Shown here piece after piece: positions 45,613-56,258 of a stretch of 64,000 nucleotides of DNA; the first letter of the stretch is position 1; the number at the start of each line of letters is the position of its first letter. Origin of the DNA: Apiotrichum sp. Y4204 (taxonomy: Eukaryota; Basidiomycota; Tremellomycetes; Trichosporonales; Trichosporonaceae); contig JAMYHL010000111.1 of NCBI GenBank assembly GCA_025531455.1, positions 31,201 to 95,200 of the forward strand. The letters run 5' to 3'. The notes beneath the pieces were generated by a model. The model ran no database searches. It was not told where the DNA came from and was given only the letters and a program-made list of their open reading frames with translations. Position numbers and translations under genes: made by a program.

Positions 45613-46502
45613 TTACATGTACATTCCTGAGAGGTCGCCGGCGGACGGCATCGCCTCGCGCACTGGCCGGCGCGCACCCATCCCGAGGGCGACGTACGGC
45701 TCGTCGTCCGCCTCTGTCCACGGCGCCGGGCGGGCAAGTACCTGTGCGATCGGCTTCGGGAGCGTTTCCAGCGCGGCAGCCAGGCTCGAGCGCGACAGGC
45801 GGGACAGCGGGAGTGGGAGGAGGATGAGCGTAACAGAAGCGAGAGCGAACGCGGGGTGTGTCGCCTGATGTCAGCTTTTGTCAGGAATGCAAAGCTCAGC
45901 TCACCTGGGAGAGGAAGGCGCCCGCGAGGCCCGTCACGTAGTTTGGCGCGTCGTACCCTGCCAGACCGGTACTTCCGCCGACAGAGAGATGGCGAACCGG
46001 CGGGTCGGCGTGCGGCGCCTCCCCCGCAGCAGGGATATACAGTGCGGGGACGTACGAGGAGAATACCGTCCTGGGGTCAGTACTGCCCGCCAAGCGCCAA
46101 GCGCCGAGCTCACCAGTTCTTGGCCTTGACAAGGTCCACGAGCTGCTCGACGACGCAGTTCGCCACATCGCCCTTCTCGTCGCCCTCCTCAAGGACAATA
46201 AGCACGCCCTCCTCGTCGAGCGCAAACCCCTGTCCGGCAGGACGACCGTCAACCTCGACACTAAGCACCGCGAGGCGGACCGCCCTGCGCTGGAGATATT
46301 TCCCCGCCTGGCCGACCCCGACGACGGCGGTGGTCGGCGCCAGCGCGTCGTCTACCCACTTTACGCGGACGGACGGGGCGGCGGCCGGCTGCGAGCGGGC
46401 AGAGGTGGAGGGATACTGGCCCTGGCCCTCCTCGTCGGAACTGTCCGACTCGAGGAGGTATCGCGGCGGAGGGGCTGAGAGCGTCGAGAGCGGGTCGAGC
46501 AT
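45613..46502 (-). CDS. Pba1/PSMG1-like proteasome assembly chaperone (tentative)
   Basis: Exons 46502..46114, 46070..45905 and 45864..45613 give 268 aa. The N-terminus has an acidic SDSSDEEGQG stretch, then alternating strands and helices (TTAVVGVGQAGKYLQRRAVR, GFALDEEGVLIVLEEG, VVEQLVDLVKAKNWTVFSS). The segment GYDAPNYVTGLAGAFLSQ resembles the PNIV-x-LPAA-x-LS motif of PSMG1, and position and length fit that family, which guides alpha-ring assembly of the 20S proteasome with Pba2. The similarity is weak and judged by eye, so treat the name as a hypothesis; the gene model itself is well supported by three consistent exons. The start is the first methionine after the likely leader. Confidence 0.6.
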
Positions 46503-48026
46503 CGTGGGTTGTGGAGATGATGAGGGGGATACACTTCGGTCCTCGGTCTTGAGGCGAGGACGCGTCTGTGGACTTTCGACACTGGTGTATTTGTGCACTT
46601 GCGCACTTGCGCACTTGCATCATCGTTGAAACGCGTGGTTTTTGCGTGGCCATTAGTGGCACCAGCTATAGCCAGCTAGGCCAGCCCTTTGTGGCACCCA
46701 CAACAACAATCAGCAACAAGCGAATGAAAGACAGTATGTTTATAGCCAGTTCGCTGTTAACGGCATGCATAGAGAATAATACGACGCTGAGGCGGGTGGT
46801 CAATGTCCACTTTGTGCTGTAGTCATATTTTGTTGGAGGTTGTACAGATTGGGGGGGGTTCGAAGTACCAGTGTGTTTTCGTCATTTCGAGACCTGTAGC
46901 AAACTCGCACTCGACTCGCACTCAACGAGTTGTGGTGCGGTCTTCCCCATGGCCCCATGATACACAGGCTTTCGTTGACCATCTGCTCTATGTACAAGGT
47001 TCTTCCCTTTCCTCATGGCATAGATATATAATAACACGCGCATCTATTTTATTCTTCCTTTATTTCCACTTCCTCATCCATTTCTCTTCCTTCTCCTATC
47101 TGTCTGCTACTATCACCGAGCAGCAATCTACCTCATCTTCTGACAGCGCAGTGCGTTTCGTAAGCTCCTCAGAGAGTCAGGTCGCGTACTTCGTTCTGTA
47201 ACCTGACATCAGTTTTCTCGGCTTTTCTGTTCTTCTCTGCTTTCGGTGTTTTCTACTCGCAAGGGTAGCTTCCCGACCTTCACTCAACTGCACTGCGGGA
47301 GCTCAGGTTGGCTTTTATCTAAGTTAGGGTTAGAGTGCTATCGGCTTCAACCCACAGAAGGCAGAGACGATATGCTGGTGGGTCACCGACTTGCACAAAT
47401 GAAGGCACTCAATTAATGTCCCTCCTCCAACGGGAGGTCGCCGGAGGAACCGACCCTCATACGTCAGGCGCGTCAGAGCTGTACTCTTGGCGAGAATCAG
47501 GAAGCTAGGAAGCCTCCACCTAGCTGACTTCTCAGACCTTTGTGTGGACTTGGTACCCCGGCAGTCCACGGCCCCTCTCACGGAATATCCCACTTCCCCG
47601 CCAGTCGAGCGCAAGAGGGATAAAGACGCCCGGGTTAGTTGAACAGATTATGGCCTCCCTAACTGACTTCAGCGCCAGCAAATGAAGCAGTCGAGTTGGG
47701 GAGGAGCTATAACTGGGAGCGACTTGTATGGGTCTCCGGGCGTCAAGTTAGCGCGATCGATGCAACTTGGAGAGAAAGCTGGCTGCTGAGGTCTCTCGTT
47801 CCGCGTGGAGCTCCATAAAGTGGATCTCATGGTGCTCACACAGAAAGTCGCTGTTTCCTCCTTCAGTATCACCATCTGCGCTTGACCACCTCTCGGCGAC
47901 GACTGACAGCGGACAGAGGTCCACGGCACCAGCCTCTCGTCATTCCCGAGACACCTGCTCCGCGGACCATGATGCAATAGCATGTGCATGCAGTGTACAA
48001 CAATGTCACAACGTGAACTCTACACT
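46503..48026. other. Intergenic region, about 1.5 kb
   Basis: Between the PSMG1-like start and the DENND6 stop. More AT-rich from 46.7 to 47.2 kb, with a G9-type tract at ~46847. TTAGGGTTAG occurs once near 47324 and is too short to be telomeric. A minus-strand 94-codon frame (47330-47614) and a plus-strand frame overlapping DENND6 lack motifs. No gene called. Confidence 0.45.
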
Positions 48027-50960
48027 CTACTGGACTACTCTCGGCAGGCTGCTCTGCCGCATGTGTGTTGCCCGTTTCGGTCGCGTCCTGGTGGGAGTCA
48101 TGGTCTCGGTGGGCGGGGCGGACATGGCCTCGCGGACGAAGCGGCGGTGGTGGGCAAACGGGTCTGCACCGTCTTTCGGACGCGGTGTAGCCGCGTCGTC
48201 GCCTACCGTCCCTTCGTCATCTGTCGTCGGGGACCGGAGCGATCCACAGCTGCTTGCCGTCGTGCCGCTCACTTCGGTGGATGAGCGGTCGCTCGCGCGC
48301 TCTGCGGCATATGGGTCAGGCGACATGCGCATCGCGGCAGCAGCGGCAATCGCGTCCTGGACCATGTTTGAAGCGACGGCAATACCGAGACTCTCGACAC
48401 GGGCTGAGAGCCAGCCGGCGAATGTCGAGCTCTTGCAGAACGCGGCGTAAAAGTCCGACTCGACACGAGACTTGGAGGTGATACCACGCGCCTTGAATGC
48501 CAGGGGGTTGGGGCCGCGATTGCGGAGATGCTGGAGGAAGCTGGGCAGCGAAAATGGTTTGACCGTCGTCAACGCGGGCGATCCGGGATGGACAGGTGTG
48601 AGGTTGCCATTATAGGTTTGGAGACGAGGGCTGTTCGTGAGGAGGGTGAGCCCTGGTTGCGGGCGGGGGTGATGGAGTTGCATCTGCAACTGATGCTGGG
48701 GAGTCGGTGGACCGGAAGTCAATGGTGACCGTGGGGGAACGAGGGTCTGGAAATAGCGGTTCAACGGAACGAGCATCCGTTCTGTCAACTGCTGAAAGTA
48801 GGTGCGCAAGGCCTCGTTGCCGTCGGGGTCATCCAGCTTCCCGGCTGCAACGAGCTCCTCGAGGCGCTTCAGCAGTGCCCTGTCTTTCGAAACGCTGCGC
48901 CCTCGCCGGGAAATGAAGCCCTCGGGAGCGTCCTGTTTGGGCATGCCGGGCGTTTTGGCTTTAGTAGTTCCGGGTATGGAGACGACGTTTGGCCAGTGCG
49001 ATGCCGCGTTGCGGAAGAACGGATTGGTCACACCCACGACGACACCAGCCTGGGGCTTGCTGGCGTTCACCAGCAGGCTAAAGTCGTGATCGTGAATGTG
49101 CAGGTACGGCCTAAAGTCACCTGCAAGAGGCAGGGGACGCACAAGCTCGCGGAGCCACCAGACCACCTCGGAGCACGTCTTGGGGTCCGGAGCAATGATC
49201 AGGAGCGGTTCTGCGAGTACGAGACATTCCCATATTGACCATAGTGATGGAAGGAACGTCGAAAACGCGCGGAGTGGCGTGGAAGCCGGAAGCGATGCCA
49301 ATATCTGTGGGTTAGCCAGGTCCACCATATGGCTTGGCTCGAGAGACAACCACCGTGACTCACCGGCTGAGGGCCTCGAGACGGAATGGCAACTTGGGCA
49401 TTCTCGGTCTTGTCCGGCATCTTGACAAAGAGAACATCCGTAAGGAGCGGGAGTTCGAGGAGCGTGTCGGGTTGCGGGTCTGGCCAGGACGCAATGCTAT
49501 GGCATGCGACCTCGATCGCGGTGTAGCCATGATCGAAGAACGCGGGTGCGATACGCGAGAGCATGGCCGAGAAGAGAGCTGGAAGTGGCAGATGGGTGAG
49601 GATCACAACGGATTTCTGTCTCGTCAGCCGAGTCGTCAGGCGTCGGCATTTTTACTCACCTGCATGAATCCTCTTGCAATCCCACGGTCCTTCTTCTGCT
49701 GGAACCACACATATCCGTAGAGCCACTCGCGACCGCGCTCATCCCACGAGCGATACTCTGCCTCCTTCTCTCGCGATAATGACGAGCCGCGAGAATGCTT
49801 CAGCACTGGGCCATTCGAGGCGTCTGGACGTGGACTCGGCGGCTCGGGGAATGCCAGAGATGCTTGTGTGGGAGGTATATCGCGAACTTTGAAGCTGAAC
49901 TGAATGGAACCTTCGGTGAAGAGGGACGTGTCGGGAAAGGCGGAGAAGGCACTGTAGAGTTAGAAACAGATGAAGGACTGCATTGCTGCGGATAGATCAA
50001 GCCACAGGCTCATGCGCGACGCCGCCCAGACTTAGCTACTCACATATTCTCCTTCAGACCTGGGCCCCATCGCCGCCCAATGACCCGGCGCTCCACAACA
50101 GGTCCCCGCTCAAGATCAAAGTTGCAGACGACAATCTCCTTGACCCATCGTGACATCCCGCGTGCCGTTTCCTCGTCAACTAGGGGCGGTGGCCGTGGCG
50201 ATGCGGTCGGCCCGTCAGCATCAGGGTCCACCGCAAGGTCGCCACGATCCTTGGCAACCGAAGTCGAAGCGCCAAGCCGCTGCGCAACCTCCGATTTGGC
50301 ACCAGGTATATCGATGCTGAGCTCTGTGTACGAGTGTGACCGGGTATACTTCTGTCTCCGGCCTTGAACTGGCGGGGGGCGGTACTCGGTCGTGAGTAGC
50401 GTGGGGACGGACGGCGGCGTTGACGGGGTAGATGTAACCGGTGCGGCTGATGAGCGAGTCGGAGTAGAGTGATCTCCAGTGGACCGCCGCGTAGGACTCA
50501 TGTCCACAGCCACCGGAGTGTCACACTCGAGATGGTGGTTCGGCCGATCGACTTGGGGCGATGTTGGTGCGCTGGAGCTGGCTGTCTGCGCTGCGCGCGC
50601 AAGAGCCAGAGACGACGCGGTCGGCGGTCGCGTACGCGGCGAGTCCACCCCGTGTGCACCTGGTGAAGCCGACTCGGAGCGACCGACACGTTGGAGATTG
50701 CTCGCGAGCGCGCGGTCCGACCTCGAGCGCGGAATGGAGAGAGCGATATCCCCATCCTCGTCATCGCCTAGCATGCCGGGAGCACTAGTAGCGGAGCCGG
50801 CGGAAACGGGGGACGGTGAGGCATTGCGGAGATGCAGGCTGCGGTCGAGCTGGGTGTGGAGTTGGGCTGGTGGACGCCTCTCGGACGGCCGGTAGTGGGA
50901 CGATGTGGAGGTCGGGGGTGCTGATGCCGATGAACCGTTCAGAGCGGCCGGGCTGGACAT
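48027..50960 (-). CDS. DENN-domain protein, DENND6/FAM116-like Rab GEF
   Basis: Exons 50960..50044, 49951..49660, 49615..49364 and 49304..48027 give 912 aa. Members activate Rab GTPases (Rab14 in animals). After ~270 residues of Ser/Pro-rich sequence comes the upstream DENN lobe: WVKEIVVCNFDLERGPVVE, AFPDTSLFTEGSIQFSFKVR and WLYGYVWFQQKKDRGIARGF. The core DENN follows: LWSIWECLVLAEPLLIIAP, FRPYLHIHDHDFSLL, GVVVGVTNPFFRNAASHWP and ALRTYFQQLTERMLVPLNRY, then SDFYAAFCKSSTFAGWLSAR. The order and wording match DENND6 closely. The C-terminal ~100 residues are Ser/Thr-rich and extra. An in-frame methionine at 51020 would add 20 hydrophobic/basic residues; I prefer 50960. Confidence 0.9.
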
Positions 50961-51841
50961 GAGGGGTAAACGGCGGGCGCGACCTCGTAAACAAACAAAT
51001 GCGAATGCAAACGAGAACAAGGAGTGAAGTGAAAGTGAGAGTGAAGTAAAGTGTTGGATGTGGTGGTGGGCTCGTGCAATCGACGAGGAGAGGCCTGGGT
51101 GTCCTGGTGATGCGTTGATGGTGATGGTGATGGTGAATGGTGATTCGGATCTGGGAGTGCCCCCAGAAGCCGGGGTTTAGTGCGTCACAAGTGGCCAAAA
51201 GTGACCGACATGGCCGGGTTGGGACAAAAGCTAGAGAGGCTAGAGGGGCCAGAGTGGGGGAAGCGGCCGTCACAGCCGCCTTCGGCCCATCAGGCCAAGC
51301 ATGGAGCATGGCCCAGCCATGCTTCCCCCCTGGCCCCCTGCATGCATGCATGCACGCGACAGGGTCCGTCTTGGTGTGTGACCTGAACATGCTGAACACC
51401 TGAAGTCGGAAGATTAGGAGCAGTGGCCTGGCCTGCAAGCGGTGTCATGAGCTGGGCGAGCTGGGCTCGGCGGGGCGGGGGCGGATGGCGTGCGGCGCGC
51501 GGCGGGACGGCGCGATGGCGCGAACGGCGGGGCGGAGGCGCGCGGCATGTGAGGGCGGTGCTACAGCACTCTTTGCCTGCTGTCTCTGATGATCTAATGG
51601 CTCTGCATTGCGCATCATGCATGCATCAAGCCTCTCGAACTCCTCTGGCTCCACCCCTTTGCCCCCTCACACACCGGCCATTTCGCAGGATAACGTCATT
51701 ATACGCACGCTTAGAAGACCCTCCAAGGCCCTTTCGTTTTTCGATGCACAGAGAACAGGCACCACCCAGAACCCAGAGCATCCCATCTCGATATCTCGGA
51801 TCGTGTATCAGCCACATTCGGAATATCTGGGGGCCCAGCCA

Positions 51842-51892
51842 GCCATGCAAGCCATGCAAGCCATGCAAGCCATGCAAGCCATGCAAGCCATG
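51842..51892. repeat. 9-bp tandem array (GCCATGCAA), five full copies
   Basis: Five perfect head-to-tail copies and a partial sixth, continuing into GCCATGAC. It contains ATGCA motifs in every unit. Lies in intergenic DNA about 900 bp upstream of the DENND6 start and 770 bp from the tRNA. Confidence 0.95.
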
Positions 51893-52358
51893 ACCAGCCA
51901 TGGCATCTGCCGCGCCTGCTGCTCGTCACGCTTCAGCTTTTTCTGAACTCTGTCTCGTCCCGAGATCCGCAACTTGTAGCGCATTCTGCCAACAGGCGGA
52001 CTACATTCTACCTGCGTTCCTATAGCTCCTATGGCCTGTGTGCCCATGTGGACACTACACGCTGTAGCGCGAACCTCGTGTTGGTCCGTAGAAAAGGCAC
52101 GGGTGCGGGAAGGTAGGCTCCAGATCTGCTGCTGCAGATCGACCGGATTGTGCACATGGTGCGAGGGTGCCAATGTGTGGCACACTGGTAAGCTGCAAAG
52201 CTGGTAAACCGGACCATGATCGACCCTCCTACCACATGCTACCATCTCTCAGCCTCTACCATCCAACGCGTCTCAATGCGGGAGCATATGTCTCGGAATC
52301 AGATGTCTCTTAGCACGCGAGCATAGATGCACGCTAATCTGCACTCTGCCAGAGATGC

Positions 52359-52421
52359 CTCGCTAAGAAGCATAAAGTTCCGTCCTAGAGACATAAGGCT
52401 CCGTCTCAGAGACATCAGGTC
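52359..52421. repeat. 21-bp imperfect tandem triplicate
   Basis: Three adjacent diverged 21-bp units, 52359-52379, 52380-52400 and 52401-52421, related by the core AGAGACATAAGG / AGAGACATCAGG. On the minus strand they read as repeats of R-x-L-M-S-L, but no gene is called. Confidence 0.7.
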
Positions 52422-52655
52422 CCGCAATACCGACGTCGGAGTGGCGCATGTTACAAGACCCAGGGAGCCCGAGGTGTAGGACGTCTCAGTGATCGTCCGC
52501 GGTATCGTGGCACATGGATTCATCTGACGTCGCGACGTTTACATGATGCGAGCAAGGCGCAAGACGCAAGGTGGCAAGGCGGAAGGAAGTTTCGAAGTCT
52601 CGACTTCCTAGTGTTCTCGACCCAGGTGGAACAGGTTAACAGAGGGATCGAAGAC

Positions 52656-52660
52656 AAAAA
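52656..52660 (-). terminator. Pol III oligo-T terminator of tRNA-Phe
   Basis: Five T residues on the minus strand, four bases after the tRNA 3' end; the expected stop for RNA polymerase III. Confidence 0.8.
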
Positions 52661-52664
52661 CGTA

Positions 52665-52768
52665 TGGAGCCAGGGTGGATCGAACACCCGACCTAGCGAT
52701 AACGGATATTGAATATCCTGAAAACTGAAAGCTTCAGTCGCTCGCTCTCCCAGCTGAGCTATGTCTCC
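52665..52768 (-). tRNA. tRNA-Phe (GAA) with intron
   Basis: 104 nt, minus strand. Acceptor GGAGACA pairs with TGGCTCC except for an A5.G68 mismatch. D arm GCTC-AGCTGGGA-GAGC; anticodon stem AGCGA/TCGCT; loop CTGAAGA with anticodon GAA; T arm GGGTG-TTCGATC-CACCC; discriminator A. A 31-nt intron (52731..52701) follows position 37, the canonical site for eukaryotic tRNA introns. A box and B box are internal. It lies 200 bp upstream of ARH1, transcribed away from it. Confidence 0.95.
52701..52731 (-). other. Intron of tRNA-Phe
   Basis: 31 nt between tRNA positions 37 and 38. It contains a TTTCAG/TTTTCAG stretch; the T4 run inside it is too short to stop Pol III. Removed by the tRNA splicing endonuclease. 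Confidence 0.9.
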
Positions 52769-52967
52769 TTTGTTACTTTTTATTTTTTGTGTTGGACACC
52801 ACCTCATCCCACTCTATTACAAAAGCAAGCTTAGAAATCCATAATCCGATAACGACCCCCCACTCCGGATCTAATGACCGAACGCCCGAAGGCCGAGCCA
52901 AAGTGCACCGAGGACATCCATTGACTCGAACCCCACTGGTCATTCTTCTCCATCCTCCCATCTCACC

Positions 52968-54529
52968 ATGTTCCGCACCCTGCGTCCGCTCTCTCGACAT
53001 GTGCGGCTTGCGCGCGCATTCTCCGCCTCCGCGCCGCCCGCTGCGCCGCTCAAGCTCGCGGTCATTGGCGCCGGCCCGTCCGGGTTCTACGCCGCATCGC
53101 GTATCCTCCAGCTCCTCCCTGACCGGAAGGACGTCACTGTCGACATGTACGAGCGCCTGCCGACGCCGTACGGCCTTGTGCGGTACGGTGTTGCCCCGGA
53201 CCATCCCGAGGTCAAGGTGGGCTTTACAGAACGGGCGGAATGTGATACTAACTTCAGAACTGCCAGCACAAGTTTGACGAGCTGGCCAACGACCCGCGCT
53301 TCACCTTCCTCGGCAACGTGAATGTCGTCCCCTCCCCGCCGCCAGAACCGACCGCTCACCTCCCATCGTACGCGTACCCGCACGCACTGTCGGTTCCGCT
53401 GGCGGACCTCGTGCCGCACTACAATGCCGTGCTGTTCGCATACGGAGCCAGCCTCTCCAACCCGCTCGGACTCGAGGGCTCGGGCGGCGTGCTCGGCGGC
53501 GTCGTCCCCGCCCTCGCCCTCGTGAGCTGGTACAACGGCCACCCGGCGTATGCGGATCTCAAAGTCGATCTTTCGGGTGTCAAGACCGTCGACGTCGTAG
53601 GCCAGGGAAATGTCGCGCTAGACGTTGCCCGCATCCTCCTCCGCGACGTGGGCACGCTGGCGGACAGCGACATCCCGCAGCACGTTCTCGACACGCTGGC
53701 CGCGAGCAGCGTGCGCACCGTACGCGCTGTCGGCCGCCGCGGACCTGGACAGGTTGCCTTTACGACCAAGGAGCTCCGCGAGCTGACGACCCTCGGCGTC
53801 AACTATCCTGGCGTCGACGCGGATCTCATGGCTGCAGCGCAGGCCGCCGCAAAGGGGGACAGGATGCGCACGCGCATGCTGACCCTCATGGCCAAGCCAG
53901 TGGTGGCGGACAGCGACAAGACGTTTGAGCTCGAGTTTCTGCGTTCCCCCCGCACGCTGATTGGCGAGAAGCGCGTCGAGGCCGTCGAGTGGAATATCAA
54001 CACGCTCGAGTGGTCAGAACGGGAAGGCAAAAAGGTTGCATCGGCGGCGCCGACGGGAGAGACAGTCACTGTGCCGACGGACCTTGTGGTAGAGAGTGTG
54101 GGATACCGCTCGTCGCCGCTTGGAGACGTGCCGTTTGACGCACGCGGGCGGATTACGAATACCGCGGGGCGCGTAGAGGGTCCCGAGGGGCCGATTCGCG
54201 GGCTGTACGCTGCTGGGTGGGTTGCGCGCGGCCCCGTCGGCGTTATCGCCAGCACGATGCAGGACGCGTATGCGCTCGCGGACGCCGTACTTGACGACCA
54301 TGCGGGATGGGACGAGGGAGGGGAGAGTACAGCGAGTGCGGTCGCCCCTCCGCTCAGCCCCGAGGGCGGGCGGCCTGATGTCATCGTCAAGGGGCTCAAG
54401 GACGGGTCGGTTGTCGATATGGCGGCGTGGCTTAAGATTGATGAGGCGGAGCGCGAGCTAGGGAAGAAGACGGGGCGCGCTGAGAGGGAGAAGTTTGCGC
54501 GTGTAGAGGACATGCTGGCGGTCCTATAG
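52968..54529 (+). CDS. ARH1: Mitochondrial NADPH:adrenodoxin reductase homologue
   Basis: Exons 52968..53216 and 53258..54529 give 506 aa. Reduces the [2Fe-2S] ferredoxin Yah1 with NADPH, feeding Fe-S cluster, heme A and coenzyme Q synthesis in the mitochondrial matrix. An N-terminal presequence ([19 protein letters not shown]) precedes the FAD Rossmann motif [12 protein letters not shown], the family signature [19 protein letters not shown], and the NADP motif [34 protein letters not shown] and [20 protein letters not shown] are also typical. A 41-nt intron ending ACTTCAG joins [15 protein letters not shown]. The C-terminal ~80 residues match the family's [15 protein letters not shown] ending. 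Assignment firm. Confidence 0.95.
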
Positions 54530-54814
54530 ACACCGACCAGATACCTAGATGCTCATTACTCATTGTTACTCCATATGAACTCAATCACTGCCAACCTCTC
54601 AGGACCCCCCCTGCTCCACTCTTATCCCAAACCCCCTCGCATCGTACAGTCATGCATTTGTGTATAAGTATGGTCCGTATTGCGTGTTCTCAGGCATCCA
54701 TCATGATCGTGGGTGAATATTGAAGGTGAGGCATTAGCTTGCCGCAGCGGCATGACCAAGTCACTGAAGCGCCGCACACAATGGCGGCACTACAGCCTTG
54801 ACAAAGCAGCACAC
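54530..54814. other. Convergent 3' region
   Basis: About 285 bases between ARH1 and the Cys-rich membrane protein gene; 3' UTRs presumed. Confidence 0.5.
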
Positions 54815-56258
54815 TCAGCCGCGGTAGCGAGGGCCAACGTTGCGCGTGTTGAGCAGCAGGTCCGAGTCGTCCGAGTACACGGTGGACGTCTCGCGGCGCA
54901 TGTTCGGAGGCAGAAGCGGGTCTGCACGCGCACTGGCGTAACCCTGCGAGTCGTCCTGGTAGAGGGATGCACGCGCGGCGTCGGGGGTGGTGTTCGGCGG
55001 GAGCGACATGAGCGAGTTCTTTGCGTGCGACATGGACATGATACTCTGTCGGTACGCAATCTGCTCATTGTAGTACTCCTGGAGACGCAGCTGGTTCTCC
55101 TCACGGGCGCGCTTGTGCATGAACCACAGGCCGACCATGACACCAACAATGATGAACACGATGGCGAGGGCAATGACAGCGTACACCCACTTTTGCGGCA
55201 TGAGTGGCTCATCTGCCGCCTTGCCGCACTTGCCGTTCGCCAGACAGTTGTACGAGAAGCACTCCTTGTTGCCGGTACAGGGGTCGTGGCGATGCTTCTT
55301 CGGCACACAAACGTTCGAGCCACCGTCGCAGTAGAAGGCGTTCATGCAGTTGTCGCGCGAAATGACATACGCAAACTGGCGTCCGTCGTCGGTCTCGTCA
55401 ATGTACAGCGTGTTCTCGTTGACACACGGCTGACCGGCGGTAACGTTGGCCCAGCTGCGTGTGAGTACTACATCCATGCACGACTAAGCAGCTCTCCATG
55501 GTCGTGCATGACCTACATTGCCCATGCACTTACTAGCACTGGAAGTTGAGACAGACCGAACCGTTCTGGTTGAGATAGGTGCCGAGTTTGAGTTCCGCGG
55601 GAGGCGGCTCGCACTGCTCTATTTTGGTTAGAACTTGGGCGGCTTGGCATCACATTTAAGGGCATACTCACCATCACGGTCCTTTTGGCATGGCCCGCCC
55701 ACGGGGTTCTGCGGCATACAGTGATCCATTTCATCCGGGCAGCTAGATACGGGTCAGTTTGAAGAAGGCGGAGCCATCGCGGTAGAACTCACAACTGTCC
55801 CTGCGGGCACAGAGGAGGAAGTTCGGCGAACTGGTGGCCCGCGTAACCGACGGGGTACTGATGTTAATCATCGTCACAGCGGCAGTGTTAAGTTGTAGAA
55901 AAGCTCTGAATCGCAAAGTAATCCGATGCCAGCGCCCTCAACCACCTCAATGCCACTCACGAGGTCACGGCGACATGTGCGATTCCGGCAGTGACCGTCC
56001 TCGGCGCAGAAGGTCCTTTGGTCACACTCGGTCATAAAAGTCCACGAGCCGGGGTCGAGCCTGTTGTTCGAGCGCCTGTGCGAGTCAGTACTCATTGTGT
56101 CTCGGGACGTGTATCTGTGAATGTCCTCCCCACTCGCGCAGAGGATAGACTAGGGATACGTACTTGCATTCTTCGCCTTCTCCGAACTTGTCCGCGGCCA
56201 GTCCAATGCGGAATCCGGCGGACGCGAGCAATGCGAGAATGAGACGCGATGCCAGCAT
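54815..56258 (-). CDS. Secretory-pathway single-pass membrane protein with Cys-rich ectodomain
   Basis: Exons 56258..56164, 56075..55961, 55857..55793, 55742..55672, 55618..55534 and 55454..54815 give 356 aa. A signal peptide (MLASRLILALLASAGFRIGL) opens the protein. The ~190-residue ectodomain has many paired Cys, e.g. CDQRTFCAEDGHCRNRTC, LCPQGQFCPDEMDHC, CVPKKHRHDPCTGNKEC and CLANGKC, resembling small disulfide knots of dickkopf/prokineticin style. N-glycosylation sites include WANVTAG and NQNGSV. One transmembrane span (VYAVIALAIVFIIVGVMVGL) is followed by a ~125-residue cytoplasmic tail with SLYQDDSQGYAS and STVYSDDSDLLL. I know no named family; it could be a wall-stress or matrix sensor or an adhesin-like receptor, but that is speculation. 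Confidence 0.82.

Larger units (their letters stand above)
50961..52664. other. Intergenic region, about 1.7 kb, with short tandem repeats
   Basis: Upstream of DENND6, reaching to the tRNA. It includes a 9-bp tandem array (51842-51892) and a 21-bp imperfect triplicate (52359-52421). No conserved coding; frames here are short. Confidence 0.5.

Noticed and set aside
47320..47335. TTAGGGTTAG, possible interstitial telomere repeat
   Set aside because: Fewer than two full units; expected by chance and not part of an array.
47767..48450. 227-codon plus-strand frame
   Set aside because: Most of it is antisense to the DENND6 C-terminal exon.
52915..52945. TCGAACCCC string upstream of ARH1, tRNA-like on the minus strand
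   Set aside because: No matching stem partners; it is part of the ARH1 leader.
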